DNA from: Chryseolinea sp. H1M3-3
Lineage (GTDB): Bacteria > Bacteroidota > Bacteroidia > Cytophagales > Cyclobacteriaceae
Length of the DNA: 64,000 nucleotides
Direction of reading: 5' to 3'
NCBI RefSeq assembly: GCF_029360725.1
Contig: NZ_JARKMY010000002.1
Location: forward strand, 682,001 to 746,000
The notes under the pieces are model-generated. The model had not been told where the DNA came from, made no database searches, and worked only from the letters and a program-made list of their open reading frames with translations. Numbering within the stretch: the first letter of the stretch is position 1; each line of letters starts with the position of its first letter. Shown piece by piece: positions 43,238-53,754 of this stretch. The translations under genes and the position numbers were made by a program.

Positions 43238-46150
43238 ATGAATTTTGGATCTTTAGAAAACGAGCTGGAAGGCGAGTTTTTCAGTGACGAAACCCACCGC
43301 AGACTATACGCAACCGATGCTTCGGCATACCGCGAAATTCCACAGGCAGTAGCAATTCCTAAATCAGAAAAGGACATAGAGCGGTTGATTCGTTTTGCAA
43401 ACGGAAACGGCACTTCACTTATTCCCAGAACGGCGGGAACCTCGTTGGCAGGGCAGGTTGTGGGCGCTGGTATTGTGGTTGATGTATCCAAATATTTTAA
43501 TAAAGTTATCGAAGTAAATCAAAAAGAAGGGTGGGCTGTTGTTCAGCCCGGCATTGTAAGAGACGACTTGAATCATTACCTCAAGCCACTTGGTTTTTTC
43601 TTCGCTCCTGAAACTTCAACTGCCAATCGCGCCATGATCGGCGGGATGATTGGTAATAATTCGTGCGGCTCAAATTCTGTTGTCTTTGGTAGCACGCGAG
43701 AGCATTTGATTGAAGTAAATGCATTTCTTTCGGATGGGTCCAGAGTAATTTTCGGTCCTGTAGATCAAGACACCTTTCAGCGTAAAGTAAAAGGCAACAG
43801 TTTGGAAGCAAAGGTGTATGCGCATGCCTTTGAGGTTCTGTCGGACAGTAAAAACGTAGCTGAAATCGAAAGGGAATTTCCAAAATTTTCCATCCCGCGA
43901 AGAAACACCGGATATGCCATAGACATGTTGGCAAGGATGCAACCCTTTAATGCGAAAGGTGAGCGTTTTAACTTTTGTAGCCTTATTGCAGGTTCGGAAG
44001 GAACACTTGCATTTGTTACTTCGGCAAAAATAAAATTGACTCCGTTAGAACCGCCGCATAAAAAGTTGGTTTGCATTCATTGCCGCAGTATAGATGAATC
44101 GTTGCGTGCTAACCTCGTTGCACTGCAATATAATCCTTCAGCAGTGGAGCTTATGGACCATTATATCTTTGAAGCTACTAAAAGAAATAGAGGGCAGGTT
44201 GAAAATCGATTCTTTGTTGAGGGTGATCCGCAAGCCATTCTGGTAGCGGAAATCACGAGGGCAACGGAAGAAAAGGCCGAGGAAGATGCGTTGGCATTGG
44301 TGACCGACCTGAAGTCCAAAGGTTTGGGATATTCTTACCCGATCGTGGGAGGTGACAGCATTAAAAAAGTTTGGAACCTTCGAAAGGCTGGATTAGGGTT
44401 ACTCTCTAATGTTCCAGGTGATGAAAAACCAGTTCCGGTCATTGAAGACACTGCAGTGGATGTAAATGATTTACCGGACTTCATTGCCGATATCAATGCA
44501 TTACTGAAAAAGCACGGCTTGTATAGCGTGCATTATGCGCATGCCGGCTCAGGTGAAATTCATTTGCGACCCATCCTTGACCTTAAGACTACAAAAGGTG
44601 TAAAGCTATTTCGTACCATGGCGGAGGAGACTGCTTCGCTTGTAAAGAAATATAATGGATCACTCTCCGGCGAACATGGTGATGGCAGATTGCGTGGAGA
44701 ATTTATTCCTAAAATGATCGGTGTCCATAATTATGAACTTATCAAAGGATTAAAGAGAGCTTGGGATCCGAAAAATATATTTAATCCCGGAAAGATCGTC
44801 GATACGCCGCCGATGGATACCTATTTGCGATATGAAAAGGACCAGGGAACAAAAGAATTCGATACCATCCTTGATTTTTCGGAGACACATGGAATTTTAC
44901 GGACTGCTGAACAGTGTAATGGTTCGGGCGACTGTCGGAAATCTGAAATAAGTGGAGGAACGATGTGCCCTAGCTATATGGCTACACGTAATGAGAAGGA
45001 TACTACGCGCGCGCGAGCAAACATACTTCGTGAAATGATCACACGGTCTGACAAAGCAAACCCTTTTGCACACGAAGAAATAAAAGAGGTAATGGATCTC
45101 TGTCTAAGCTGCAAAGGATGCAAATCGGAATGTCCGTCTAACGTTGATTTGGGTAAGCTGAAACAAGAATGGCAGTACCAATATTACAAAGAGAAAGGAA
45201 TCCCTTTTAGAACGCGACTAATCGGTAATTTTGCATTGGGTATGAAGCTCGCTTCACTAGTGCCGTGGGGATATCGTGCAATATTCGGAAACAATGTGAC
45301 CGGTCCCCTTGCCAAATCTATTATTGGATTTGCGAAAAAAAGAAGCATGCCAGGTATTTCCAATATCACCTGGGAGAAATGGTTTAAACGTCACTTCCGG
45401 CCTACAGTAAAGAATCCAAAGAAAACTGTTTACATTTTCATTGATGAGTTGCTCAATTTCAACGAAGCGGAAATCGGGATACTAACCGTCAGACTTTTGG
45501 ATAAACTCGGCTATGCAATAAAATTTGTTCCGCATGTCGAGTCAGGACGAAGTTTTCTTTCAAAGGGAATGCTGGAAGAAGCCCGGAAGTTAGCAAAGAA
45601 GAATGTGGCTTTGTACCAGGATATCATTTCTGCAGATAGCCCACTAGTTGGTGTAGAGCCTTCAGCCATTCTTACGTTTCGTGATGAATATCCGGACTTG
45701 TTACGGGGTGAGGAAAAAGTCAATGCAAAAAAAATAGCATTGCATACTTTTATGATTGAAGAGTTTCTGGCCAAAGAACTCGATGATAATAATATTGATT
45801 TGAAGTTGTTCCAGGAAAAGAAAGCACTGATTAAACTCCACGGGCATTGTCAGCAAAAAGCCCTTTCATCTTTAGTACCGGTTAAAAAAATTCTGACAAG
45901 GTTGGGAAATAACGAGGTTCATCTCATACCCTCCGGCTGCTGTGGAATGGCAGGATCTTTCGGTTATGAAAGAGAGCATTATGATTTGTCGATGAAAATT
46001 GGTGAACTCGTTCTTTTTCCTACGGTAAGAAAGCAACCTGAAAATGTAATAATCGCTGCAGCGGGAACCAGCTGCCGTCACCAGATCAAAGATGGAACAG
46101 GAAGAAAAGCACTTCATCCTGTTGAAATTCTCTGGAACATGTTGGCATAA
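43238..46150 (+). CDS. FAD-linked oxidase fused to Fe-S oxidoreductase (D-2-hydroxyacid dehydrogenase type)
   Basis: A 970-residue membrane-peripheral dehydrogenase of the GlcD/YdiJ type, oxidising a D-2-hydroxy acid such as D-lactate or 2-hydroxyglutarate. Residues 1-220 are the FAD-binding domain (LIPRTAGTSLAGQVVG, IGGMIGNNSCGSNSV, IAGSEGTLAFVT). The FAD-oxidase C-terminal domain follows, with the conserved HYAHAGSGEIHLRP and GSLSGEHGDGR. Then two 4Fe-4S motifs, CNGSGDCRKSEISGGTMCPSY and CLSCKGCKSECPSN (about residues 565-640), and a CCG domain (HCQQKAL, SGCCGMAGSFGYE). Convergent with hisIE: both stops lie in a 21-bp palindrome. Confidence 0.93.
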   Translation: MNFGSLENELEGEFFSDETHRRLYATDASAYREIPQAVAIPKSEKDIERLIRFANGNGTSLIPRTAGTSLAGQVVGAGIVVDVSKYFNKVIEVNQKEGWAVVQPGIVRDDLNHYLKPLGFFFAPETSTANRAMIGGMIGNNSCGSNSVVFGSTREHLIEVNAFLSDGSRVIFGPVDQDTFQRKVKGNSLEAKVYAHAFEVLSDSKNVAEIEREFPKFSIPRRNTGYAIDMLARMQPFNAKGERFNFCSLIAGSEGTLAFVTSAKIKLTPLEPPHKKLVCIHCRSIDESLRANLVALQYNPSAVELMDHYIFEATKRNRGQVENRFFVEGDPQAILVAEITRATEEKAEEDALALVTDLKSKGLGYSYPIVGGDSIKKVWNLRKAGLGLLSNVPGDEKPVPVIEDTAVDVNDLPDFIADINALLKKHGLYSVHYAHAGSGEIHLRPILDLKTTKGVKLFRTMAEETASLVKKYNGSLSGEHGDGRLRGEFIPKMIGVHNYELIKGLKRAWDPKNIFNPGKIVDTPPMDTYLRYEKDQGTKEFDTILDFSETHGILRTAEQCNGSGDCRKSEISGGTMCPSYMATRNEKDTTRARANILREMITRSDKANPFAHEEIKEVMDLCLSCKGCKSECPSNVDLGKLKQEWQYQYYKEKGIPFRTRLIGNFALGMKLASLVPWGYRAIFGNNVTGPLAKSIIGFAKKRSMPGISNITWEKWFKRHFRPTVKNPKKTVYIFIDELLNFNEAEIGILTVRLLDKLGYAIKFVPHVESGRSFLSKGMLEEARKLAKKNVALYQDIISADSPLVGVEPSAILTFRDEYPDLLRGEEKVNAKKIALHTFMIEEFLAKELDDNNIDLKLFQEKKALIKLHGHCQQKALSSLVPVKKILTRLGNNEVHLIPSGCCGMAGSFGYEREHYDLSMKIGELVLFPTVRKQPENVIIAAAGTSCRHQIKDGTGRKALHPVEILWNMLA

Positions 46151-46166
46151 TAAGTTACTTATTATG
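46146..46166. repeat. Palindrome spanning the stops of two convergent genes
   Basis: CATAATAAG (46146-46154), TTA, CTTATTATG (46158-46166) is a perfect 9-bp inverted repeat. The stop of the oxidoreductase (46148-46150) and that of hisIE (46155-46157) are inside it. A/T-rich and without U-run, so at best a weak terminator. Confidence 0.45.
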
Positions 46167-46754
46167 TCGCTTTTTCAGAATTGCCAATACGTCGTGAAGA
46201 GAATGACCTTTCTGTGTCAGTAAAACAAGGTAATGATACATAAGATCGGCGGCCTCATTAAGAAATAATTCTTTATTGTCGTCTTTTGCTTCGATAACCA
46301 ATTCAACAGCTTCTTCGCCAACTTTTTGTGCCACTTTATTAATTCCCGATTCAAAAAGACTTGTTGTGTAAGAGCCTTTAACCGGATTAATCTTTCTGTC
46401 TTTGATGATGCCTTCAAGCGAACTTAAGTCCCAGGTATTATTCTTTTCGTTGAAGCATGTGTCATTCCCTGTATGGCATACCGGACCGACTGGCTGAGCT
46501 TTTATTAATAAAGTATCCTGATCACAGTCAACCATTATTTCTGACACCATTAAAAAATTTCCAGACGTTTCACCTTTAGTCCAAAGGCGTTGTTTGGTTC
46601 GGCTAAAAAAAGTCACTTTCTTTTCACGGATAGTTTTGTTGTAAGCTTCCTCATTCATAAAGCCCAGCATCAATACCCGGTTCGTTACTACGTCCTGTAC
46701 AATGCATGGAACAAGTCCATCGGATTTTGAAAAATTTATATTTATATCTGGCAT
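46155..46754 (-). CDS. hisIE: Phosphoribosyl-AMP cyclohydrolase / phosphoribosyl-ATP pyrophosphatase
   Basis: Bifunctional enzyme of histidine steps 2 and 3. HisI domain at about residues 1-110: LVPCIVQDVVTNRVLMLGFMNEEA, metal site VDCDQDT and zinc Cys pair in CHTGNDTCF. HisE domain at about 115-199: TTSLFESGINKVAQKVGEEAVELVIEA and LMYHYLVLL. Last gene of the his operon, 104 bp after hisF. Confidence 0.97.
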   Translation of the reverse strand: MPDININFSKSDGLVPCIVQDVVTNRVLMLGFMNEEAYNKTIREKKVTFFSRTKQRLWTKGETSGNFLMVSEIMVDCDQDTLLIKAQPVGPVCHTGNDTCFNEKNNTWDLSSLEGIIKDRKINPVKGSYTTSLFESGINKVAQKVGEEAVELVIEAKDDNKELFLNEAADLMYHYLVLLTQKGHSLHDVLAILKKRHNK

Positions 46755-46858
46755 GTTAATTCAATTTTAGTCCCCGTTCTTTATGGAATTACCGAAAGTT
46801 ATCAAGTTACTTAAAAGAAAATGCGTCTGTTTATGTCATGACTGGATTATTGTGATTA

Positions 46859-47614
46859 TCATAAACGTACATTGATGTTCCGCTCATGCAAGAACAATTT
46901 TAGATCGGGAATTTTTATTTCCCCGAAATGAAAAATACTAGCAGCCAAAGCGGCATCAGCTTTACCCAGGAGAAAAGCATCAATAAAATGCCCCATGTTT
47001 CCGGCGCCTCCAGATGCAACGATAGGGATAGTTAACAAACGATGAAGCTTTTCGAGCGGATCATTCGCAAAGCCATTTTTCGTTCCATCATGATCCATAC
47101 TTGTAAAGAGAATTTCTCCAGCGCCTCTTTCTTGTCCCTCTTTTGCCCAGGTAAATAGTTTTTTGTCCGTTGGATTTCTTCCTCCATGCGTATGCACGGT
47201 CCATTGATTATCGATCTTCCGTGCGTCAATTGCCAACACAATGCACTGTGATCCGAATGACTTGGATAATTCGTCAATAAGCTTTGGATTTTTGACCGCT
47301 GAAGAATTGACGCTTACTTTATCTGCGCCTGCTTCTAAAAGCGGGGCGACATCGGCAACAGAACTTATTCCGCCGCCGACTGTGAATGGTATGTTGATAT
47401 GCCGTGCAATCTCTTTTACCAAATGTGCGAGCGTTTTGCGTTGTTCATTTGTTGCGGAAATATCGAGAAACACAAGCTCATCAGCTCCTTGCTTTGCGTA
47501 CGCTGCCCCCAGTTCAACAGGATCGCCAGCATCTCGAATGTTAATGAAATTTACGCCTTTTACGGTACGGCCATCTTTGATATCCAGGCAGGGAATTATT
47601 CTTTTGGTAAGCAT
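46859..47614 (-). CDS. hisF: Imidazole glycerol phosphate synthase, cyclase subunit
   Basis: A 251-residue TIM barrel that takes ammonia from HisH and makes IGP and AICAR from PRFAR. It has the motifs [17 protein letters not shown] (catalytic Asp11), FVTGGGIS-like [31 protein letters not shown] and [10 protein letters not shown]. It begins 2 bp after hisA ends. Confidence 0.97.
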   Translation of the reverse strand: MLTKRIIPCLDIKDGRTVKGVNFINIRDAGDPVELGAAYAKQGADELVFLDISATNEQRKTLAHLVKEIARHINIPFTVGGGISSVADVAPLLEAGADKVSVNSSAVKNPKLIDELSKSFGSQCIVLAIDARKIDNQWTVHTHGGRNPTDKKLFTWAKEGQERGAGEILFTSMDHDGTKNGFANDPLEKLHRLLTIPIVASGGAGNMGHFIDAFLLGKADAALAASIFHFGEIKIPDLKLFLHERNINVRL

Positions 47615-47616
47615 TA

Positions 47617-48330
47617 TTAAAAATTACGCAACTCTTTTAATTCGACTCTTCCTTCATATATAGCTTTTCCAACAATCACGCCGTCAACCCCTATTTGATT
47701 TAAATCATGCAAATCTTCCAGGCAACTGACGCCGCCGCTTGCAATAAGGTTTAGTTGTGGAAACGTCAGAAGTATTTTTGTATACAACTCTACATTCGGG
47801 CCTGTCAACATTCCATCGGTGCTGATGTCTGTGCAGGTAACATATTCTATACCCTTATGAATATAATCTCTGAGAAAATCTGTGATAAGTATTTCGGAAT
47901 CTTCCACCCATCCGCTAATAGCGATCATTTCATTTTTTGCATCTGCACTTAAGATAATTTTTTCGTTTCCGAATTTCTCAATCCATTCAGATACCAGATT
48001 GGGATCCTTGACTGCTATACTTCCAAGATTTACTTGTTGTACACCATAACTAACAAGCTGCTTTATTTGATCTTCCGTTTTAATACCTCCACCAAAATCA
48101 ACAATGAGAGAAGTTTGGGTGCAAATAGCCTCGACTACATTCCAGTTTACTACCGTACCTGCTTTTGCGCCATCCAAGTCTACAAGGTGAAGATATTTTA
48201 ATCCTGCATCTTCAAACTGTTTAGCCATGTCAACAGGATTTTCGTTGTAGATTTTTTTTTGATTGTAATCGCCCTGGGTAAGGCGGACACATTTTCCATC
48301 AATGATATCTATGGCAGGAATGATTCTCAT
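47617..48330 (-). CDS. hisA: ProFAR isomerase
   Basis: A 237-residue TIM barrel for step 4 of histidine synthesis. Motifs: [20 protein letters not shown] (catalytic Asp8), [39 protein letters not shown] (second catalytic Asp) and [13 protein letters not shown]. It is related to hisF next door and clearly distinguished by VRLTQGDY. Confidence 0.97.
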   Translation of the reverse strand: MRIIPAIDIIDGKCVRLTQGDYNQKKIYNENPVDMAKQFEDAGLKYLHLVDLDGAKAGTVVNWNVVEAICTQTSLIVDFGGGIKTEDQIKQLVSYGVQQVNLGSIAVKDPNLVSEWIEKFGNEKIILSADAKNEMIAISGWVEDSEILITDFLRDYIHKGIEYVTCTDISTDGMLTGPNVELYTKILLTFPQLNLIASGGVSCLEDLHDLNQIGVDGVIVGKAIYEGRVELKELRNF

Positions 48331-48408
48331 TTTCTAAAAATTTTCACTGAATGATAAGTTTTGGTCGAATGCTTTTAAAAACGATAAGTGGTCAATTCGC
48401 ATTTCCGG

Positions 48409-48993
48409 TCATACTTTAAGAAAAGATTTTAATACCAATTCACCAGTCGCTGCGGATTTCTCAGGATGAAATTGAACTGCATAGAAGTTATTTTGATGCA
48501 TGGCAGCACTAAATGGATTGATGTATTCTGTAATGGCGGAAGTATTTTCATTTACAGGAACATAGTAGCTGTGAACAAAATAAGCAAACTGCGATTCAAT
48601 AGCAGGATCAAGCCAGCCGTTGGTGAGCGATAGATTATTCCAGCCCATGTGTGGGACTTTCATATCACTTTGCGGAATAAATTGTTTGACGGTTTCACCA
48701 AAAATCCCCAGACATGTTGTGTTATTTTCTTCGGAATATTTACACATCAACTGCATGCCTAGGCAAATTCCAAGAACAGGTTGTTTTAAGGACGTAATGA
48801 GCTGATCTAACTTTCGCGACCGCAAGTAATTCATGGTGGTACTTGCTTCACCTACACCTGGGAAAAGGACTTTGTCGGCTTTTTGAATATCCTCCGGGTT
48901 ATCTGTTATATTGAAATCTATGCCGAGACGTTCAAGGGCAAATGAGACGGATTGGATATTACCGGCGTTATATTTAATAATGGCGAGCTTCAT
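48409..48993 (-). CDS. hisH: Imidazole glycerol phosphate synthase, glutaminase subunit
   Basis: A 194-residue class I glutaminase that channels ammonia to HisF. It has the N-terminal IIKYNAGNIQSV, the nucleophile Cys in LGICLGMQLM and the His-Glu pair in YAVQFHPEKSAATGE. 138 bp follow hisB and 78 bp precede hisA; neither spacer shows a terminator. Confidence 0.97.
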   Translation of the reverse strand: MKLAIIKYNAGNIQSVSFALERLGIDFNITDNPEDIQKADKVLFPGVGEASTTMNYLRSRKLDQLITSLKQPVLGICLGMQLMCKYSEENNTTCLGIFGETVKQFIPQSDMKVPHMGWNNLSLTNGWLDPAIESQFAYFVHSYYVPVNENTSAITEYINPFSAAMHQNNFYAVQFHPEKSAATGELVLKSFLKV

Positions 48994-49131
48994 AGGTCAG
49001 TGTTATGAATTGCGACAAATTTTTATACTCTAAACATTCTCGTTCAAGATCTCGCTAAGGTTTGACGGTTCGCAATATACTTGGGCACTAATGTTTTTAT
49101 AGAGTGATTCGGACTCCTTATCTCAGTCCTA

Positions 49132-50247
49132 TTAAATTACTCCTTTTGTTGATGGTAACAAATTCCCTTCTTTCTTCACTGCCATTTTTATCGCTTTGGC
49201 AAAAGCCTTAAAGATGGCTTCTATCTTATGGTGTTCGTTAGTACCTTCCGCTTTGATATTTAAATTGCATTTCGCGGTATCCGAAAATGATTTAAAGAAA
49301 TGGTAAAACATTTCGGTTGGCATTTCCCCAATCTTCTCACGTTTAAAATCTGCTTCCCAAACGAGCCAGGGACGCCCTCCGAAATCAATGGCGACTTGTG
49401 CAAGGCAATCATCCATAGGTAAGCAGAAGCCATAGCGCTCGATACCGCGTTTGTCTCCTAACGCTTTTAGAAAAGCCTCTCCCAAAGCCAGTGCGGTGTC
49501 TTCAATAGTATGATGTTCATCAATATGCAAGTCACCTTTCACTTGAATGTTAAGATCCAGGTTACCATGCCTTGAAAGTTGATCGAGCATGTGATCGAAG
49601 AAAGCAATTCCAGTGTTGATGCTCGACTTGCCTTGTCCATTAAGGTTGATGGCTATCTGTATATCGGTTTCTTTTGTCACGCGCACAACAGATGAGATAC
49701 GGGCAGGATTGCAAAGTAACTGATAGATATCCCTCCAACTTGTGGTCATTAAAGCGCAATATTTACCAAGACCTTTTTCATCGACGTCTTTTCTCAGCGT
49801 GCCGTCATTAATAAGTATCGCCTTTGTTCCCAGATTTTTTGCAAGCTGCACATCTGTAACGCGGTCCCCAATGACGTATGAATTTTTTAAATCGTACTGC
49901 GCAGTTTGATAATGCGTGAGCATACCGATCCCGGGTTTACGAGTGTTTTTATTCTCACTCGGTAAGGAACGATCAATTAAGACTGCAGCAAAATTAATGC
50001 TTTCATTTTCCAGCGTCTTCATGAGTTTATTGTGGGCTGGCCAAAAAGTTTCTTCCGGAAAACTGGAGGTACCTAAGCCATCCTGGTTGCTCACCATGAC
50101 CAATTCAAAATCCGTTTCTGACGCAATCTTACTCAGCCATGAAAAAACACCTGGGAAAAACTCAAGCTTTTCCAGACTATCAATCTGATTGTCTGATGGC
50201 TCGATGATCAGCGTACCATCACGGTCAATAAACAATACTTTCTTCAT
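49132..50247 (-). CDS. hisB: Histidinol-phosphatase / imidazoleglycerol-phosphate dehydratase
   Basis: A 371-residue bifunctional enzyme for steps 6 and 8. The N-terminal HAD phosphatase has the nucleophile Asp in [25 protein letters not shown] and [18 protein letters not shown]. The dehydratase follows from about residue 180, with the manganese motifs [28 protein letters not shown] and [15 protein letters not shown]. Its start overlaps the hisC stop by 4 bp (ATGA). Confidence 0.97.
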   Translation of the reverse strand: MKKVLFIDRDGTLIIEPSDNQIDSLEKLEFFPGVFSWLSKIASETDFELVMVSNQDGLGTSSFPEETFWPAHNKLMKTLENESINFAAVLIDRSLPSENKNTRKPGIGMLTHYQTAQYDLKNSYVIGDRVTDVQLAKNLGTKAILINDGTLRKDVDEKGLGKYCALMTTSWRDIYQLLCNPARISSVVRVTKETDIQIAINLNGQGKSSINTGIAFFDHMLDQLSRHGNLDLNIQVKGDLHIDEHHTIEDTALALGEAFLKALGDKRGIERYGFCLPMDDCLAQVAIDFGGRPWLVWEADFKREKIGEMPTEMFYHFFKSFSDTAKCNLNIKAEGTNEHHKIEAIFKAFAKAIKMAVKKEGNLLPSTKGVI

Positions 50248-51317
50248 AAGTTTTTCAAGGCAGTGATAAGGTTTCTATTCTCCTGCGGCGTACCTACTGT
50301 TATGCGGATGCAATTTTTACACAGTGTTACTTTAGATCGGTCACGCACAATTATTTTTCTTTCCATTAAATATTGATAGGTCGCAGGAGCATCTTTAACA
50401 CGAACAAGCAGAAAATTAGAATCTGATGGATATACTTCCTCTGTTATTGAAAGTGTCAGCAGTTCTTGAGCTAATTGTTTTCTTTGTTCAATGATTTCCC
50501 TAACAGCATTTTCTTTCACGTTGACATTGTCCAACGCTTTCAAAACAATCTCCTGCGTTTGAATATTTACGTTATATGGATATTTGATTTTATTCAAGAC
50601 CCCGATGATCTCTTTGGCTCCGAACGCCATCCCTAGTCGCAATCCCGCCAAACCCCATGCTTTGGAAAACGTTTGGAGCACGATCAAATTAGGATAAGAA
50701 TTTATTAGTTCGGTGAAACTAGCAGACGATGTGAAATCAATATAGGCTTCGTCTATCACTACAATGCCAGGAAACTGATCTAACACTCGCAAAATCTTTT
50801 CACGGCTTAATAAATTTCCAGTGGGATTATTAGGACTACATAAAAAGATAACCTTAGTTTCGTTTGTTACCGCATCTAAAAGCGATTCAACATCTAAGTC
50901 AAAATTAGATGTTAAAGGTACTTTTATTAGCGGTGCAGCATTTAACGCTGCACAAACAGCATACATGCCGTACGTTGGGTCTGTAATTATGATGGAATCT
51001 TTGTAAGGCTCGCAAAATGCGCGGATAACCAGATCAATGCCTTCATCGCTGCCATTGCCTAAAAAAATCTGTTCGGGCTGGACATGTTTTAATAGTGACA
51101 GCTTCTCTTTTATTCGCCACTGCAAAGGATCAGGATATCTGTTGTAACCAGTAGGATATGGATTTTCGTTGGCATCTAAAAAGATTTCAGCTTCACCTTT
51201 GAACTCATCGCGTGCTGATGAATAAGGCTTCATCTGCACGATGTTTTTTCGTACCAGTTTCAAAACATCTTCAACACGGAGTTTATTGCGCATGATCGGT
51301 GCTTTCTTTACTGTCAT
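50244..51317 (-). CDS. hisC: Histidinol-phosphate aminotransferase
   Basis: A 357-residue PLP enzyme for step 7. Motifs: [31 protein letters not shown], the strand [24 protein letters not shown] and the PLP Lys in [17 protein letters not shown]. The first nine residues up to the second Met ([11 protein letters not shown]) may not be translated. It starts 7 bp after hisD. Confidence 0.97.
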   Translation of the reverse strand: MTVKKAPIMRNKLRVEDVLKLVRKNIVQMKPYSSARDEFKGEAEIFLDANENPYPTGYNRYPDPLQWRIKEKLSLLKHVQPEQIFLGNGSDEGIDLVIRAFCEPYKDSIIITDPTYGMYAVCAALNAAPLIKVPLTSNFDLDVESLLDAVTNETKVIFLCSPNNPTGNLLSREKILRVLDQFPGIVVIDEAYIDFTSSASFTELINSYPNLIVLQTFSKAWGLAGLRLGMAFGAKEIIGVLNKIKYPYNVNIQTQEIVLKALDNVNVKENAVREIIEQRKQLAQELLTLSITEEVYPSDSNFLLVRVKDAPATYQYLMERKIIVRDRSKVTLCKNCIRITVGTPQENRNLITALKNL

Positions 51318-51324
51318 TTTGAGT

Positions 51325-52614
51325 TTACTTATTTCTTAAACTTTCCAGTCTAACGCTAACAGCCATCTTATGCCCCATGAGCTGTTCAGCTTCAGCCATT
51401 TGTTCTACGATTGGGCCAAGCGCCATAATGCCTTGCTGGGTTAGCTGTTGATAGGTGATATACTTGGTGAAACTCTCTAATGCCACACCTGCAAAAGCTT
51501 TGGCGTAACCATTGGTTGGTAGGGTGTGGTTGGTTCCTGACGCGTAATCACCAATAGCTTCCGGGGAATAGTTGCCCAAAAAAACAGAACCTGCATTTGT
51601 AATCTCGGACACTATTTCGTCGATATTTTCAGTATTGATGATTAAGTGCTCAGGCGCATATTCGTTCACAAAGGCAATGGCTTCTTTTTTATTCTCAAAT
51701 AAAATGACGCGACTATTTACTAAAGAACGTTCTGCAATTGCCTTACGAGGAAGATTAGCAATTTGCTTTTCTATTTCTTTTCGTATCGGCGCAATAAGTG
51801 ATTCTTTGTCGACAACCAATATTACCTGGCTATCTTCTCCATGTTCCGCCTGAGACAACAGATCGGCAGCGACAAAAGCGGGGTTTGACGAATCATCAGC
51901 CATTACAAGTACTTCTGACGGACCTGCTGGCATATCAATGGCAACGCCGTCTTCCATTACGAGTTGCTTAGCTTTAGTTACGTATTGATTTCCGGGACCA
52001 AAGATCTTGTAAACTTTCGGAATACTTTCGGTTCCATAGGCCATAGCGCCAATGGCCTGCGCACCACCAACCTTAAAGATCTTAGTTACACCGACAAGTT
52101 GTGCCGCAAACAAAATGGCCGAATTAATTTTTCCTAACGCATCTGGCGGCGTACATAAAACGACTTCCTTACAACCTGCCAGCCTAGCCGGAATACCAAG
52201 CATCAGCACGGTTGAAAAAAGTGGGGCAGAACCTCCCGGTATATAAATACCAACTTTGTCAATAGCGACAGATTTCCTCCAGCACAGTACCCCTGGCGTT
52301 GTCTCCACGGGTACAGAATCTCTTTGTTGGGCTGCATGAAATTTTTCAATATTTGATGCCGCTGTTTTAATGGATTTTTGTAACTCCTGTGAAGTTAATT
52401 TTATGGCCTCTTGTATTTCGTCGTCTGTAACACGGAGGTTTTCAATAATAACCTTGTCAAACTGTAACGTCAATTCTCTCAATGCGCTATCGCCGGATTT
52501 CTTAACACGATTCAAAACATTTCTTACAGCGCTATCCAAAAATTCCAACTCCAGTTGAGGACGTTGTGAAAGTTCCGGCCATGTTTCTTTAGGAGGATTG
52601 TTGAATATTTTCAT
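51325..52614 (-). CDS. hisD: Histidinol dehydrogenase
   Basis: Zinc enzyme for the last two oxidations to histidine. Motifs: VGIYIPGGSAPLFSTVLM, FKVGGAQAIGAMAYG, IFGPGNQYVTKAKQLV, DMPAGPSEVLV, DLLSQAEHGEDSQVILV with the active-site His, and GTNHTLPTNGYAKAF. The frame runs back to a TTG at 52656 overlapping hisG, but the ATG at 52614 (MKIFNNPPKETWPEL) matches the usual start and gives 429 residues. Confidence 0.96.
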   Translation of the reverse strand: MKIFNNPPKETWPELSQRPQLELEFLDSAVRNVLNRVKKSGDSALRELTLQFDKVIIENLRVTDDEIQEAIKLTSQELQKSIKTAASNIEKFHAAQQRDSVPVETTPGVLCWRKSVAIDKVGIYIPGGSAPLFSTVLMLGIPARLAGCKEVVLCTPPDALGKINSAILFAAQLVGVTKIFKVGGAQAIGAMAYGTESIPKVYKIFGPGNQYVTKAKQLVMEDGVAIDMPAGPSEVLVMADDSSNPAFVAADLLSQAEHGEDSQVILVVDKESLIAPIRKEIEKQIANLPRKAIAERSLVNSRVILFENKKEAIAFVNEYAPEHLIINTENIDEIVSEITNAGSVFLGNYSPEAIGDYASGTNHTLPTNGYAKAFAGVALESFTKYITYQQLTQQGIMALGPIVEQMAEAEQLMGHKMAVSVRLESLRNK

Positions 52615-52648
52615 GTAGGGAAGAGTTGAAGTTCGAAGCGTTGTTAAA

Positions 52649-53509
52649 TCAGACAATCATTTTCTCAATTGGTATCACTAAAATCCCTTCGGCACCACAT
52701 TCTCGAAGCAGATCTATTTTTTCCCAGAAGTCATTTTCGTCGACAACAGAATGAAGCGAGCTCCAGCCTTTGCGGGCTAGGGGTACAATGGTCGGACTTT
52801 TCATACCAGGTATCACTGTCGTGATTTTTTCAATGGCTGTATCCGGGCAATTCATGAGAATATACTTATTGTTCTTCGCCTTTTTAACGGCTTCAATCCT
52901 GAATAGAAGTTTATCAAGAATTTTTTGTTTTTCGGGATCTAATTCCGGATTAGCAACGATGACAGCTTCCGATTGGAGTACGGTTTCAACCTCTTTTAAT
53001 CCATTGCTTAAAAGTGTGCTGCCCGTGCTAACGATGTCACAAATTGCATCTGCTAACCCTATGCCTGGAGCAATCTCAACTGAACCACTAATTTCATGTA
53101 TTCCTGCTGTAACGTTATTCTTCGATAAAAAAGCTTTTACAATGTTGGGGTAGGAGGTGGCAATATTTTTTCCATTTAAGGATTGTATTCCTGCGTACGT
53201 TTCGGCACGTGGAACGGCGATGGAGAGTCTGCATTTGGCAAAATCAAGCCGTTTTACAATTTCATTTTTCTTTTGTTTCTCTGCTACGATATTCTCTCCA
53301 ACGATACCAACATCCGCGACTTTATCTTCAACGTATTGTGGTATATCATCATCGCGAAGAAAGAGTACTTCAACAGGAAAATTTCTGGCCTGAGTTTTAA
53401 GTTGATCTTTTCCATTGCTAAACGAAAGTCCACTCTCCTTTAAAAGTGCAAGTGAACCCTCCTGTAGTCTCCCTGATTTTTGAATTGCTATGCGAAGCAG
53501 TGTACTCAT
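52649..53509 (-). CDS. hisG: ATP phosphoribosyltransferase, long form
   Basis: First and feedback-regulated step: ATP plus PRPP to phosphoribosyl-ATP. The 286 residues are the long HisG with the C-terminal regulatory domain (about 210-286, MNCPDTAIEKITTVIPGMKSPTIVPL), so HisZ is not needed. N-terminal IAIQKSGRLQEGSL and the PRPP loop DAICDIVSTGSTLLSNGL are intact. It is the first structural gene of the operon and is preceded by a leader peptide and attenuator. Confidence 0.97.
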   Translation of the reverse strand: MSTLLRIAIQKSGRLQEGSLALLKESGLSFSNGKDQLKTQARNFPVEVLFLRDDDIPQYVEDKVADVGIVGENIVAEKQKKNEIVKRLDFAKCRLSIAVPRAETYAGIQSLNGKNIATSYPNIVKAFLSKNNVTAGIHEISGSVEIAPGIGLADAICDIVSTGSTLLSNGLKEVETVLQSEAVIVANPELDPEKQKILDKLLFRIEAVKKAKNNKYILMNCPDTAIEKITTVIPGMKSPTIVPLARKGWSSLHSVVDENDFWEKIDLLRECGAEGILVIPIEKMIV

Positions 53510-53607
53510 ACGTATTGACCTTGGCTATTGTATTGCCAAGGATTTATTTTAGTTAGTTTAACTTTAATACCGACATCAAGCTGCCAACCGTTAGGCAAGA
53601 GTCAGCA

Positions 53608-53647
53608 ATAAAAAAGGCTTGCCACAAACCGCGACAAGCCTTTTTTT
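53608..53647 (-). terminator. Attenuator terminator of the his operon
   Basis: On the minus strand AAAAAAGGCTTG (53646-53635) and CAAGCCTTTTTT (53621-53610) form a 12-bp stem, extendable by four weaker pairs, that ends in six T's. It lies between the His-rich leader ORF and hisG, about 100 bp before the hisG start. No plus-strand gene ends here, so its place fits attenuation. Confidence 0.88.
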
Positions 53648-53665
53648 AAATCTCTTATAGTTAGA

Positions 53666-53740
53666 TCAAAACATAGTCTTGCCACACATGCAATTTACAT
53701 GATGATGATGGTGCAAGCCGATGTTGGATACTTTGTTCAT
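53666..53740 (-). CDS. hisL: His operon leader peptide with five consecutive His codons
   Basis: A 24-codon ORF (ATG at 53740, TGA at 53668-53666) whose residues 10-14 are five histidines in a row, CAC CAT CAT CAT CAT at 53713-53699. It ends about 20 bp before the terminator stem. Minus-strand segments 1 GGCUUGCACC (53719-53710), 2 GGCAAGAC (53683-53676), 3 GGCUUGUC (53640-53633) and 4 GGCAAGCC (53623-53616) can pair 1:2, 2:3 (seven of eight, one mismatch) and 3:4. Stalling at the His codons would cover segment 1 and free 2 to pair with 3, preventing the terminator. Too short for homology, but position and His run are telling. Confidence 0.85.
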   Translation of the reverse strand: MNKVSNIGLHHHHHVNCMCGKTMF

Positions 53741-53754
53741 TGTCTTAACGGGTA

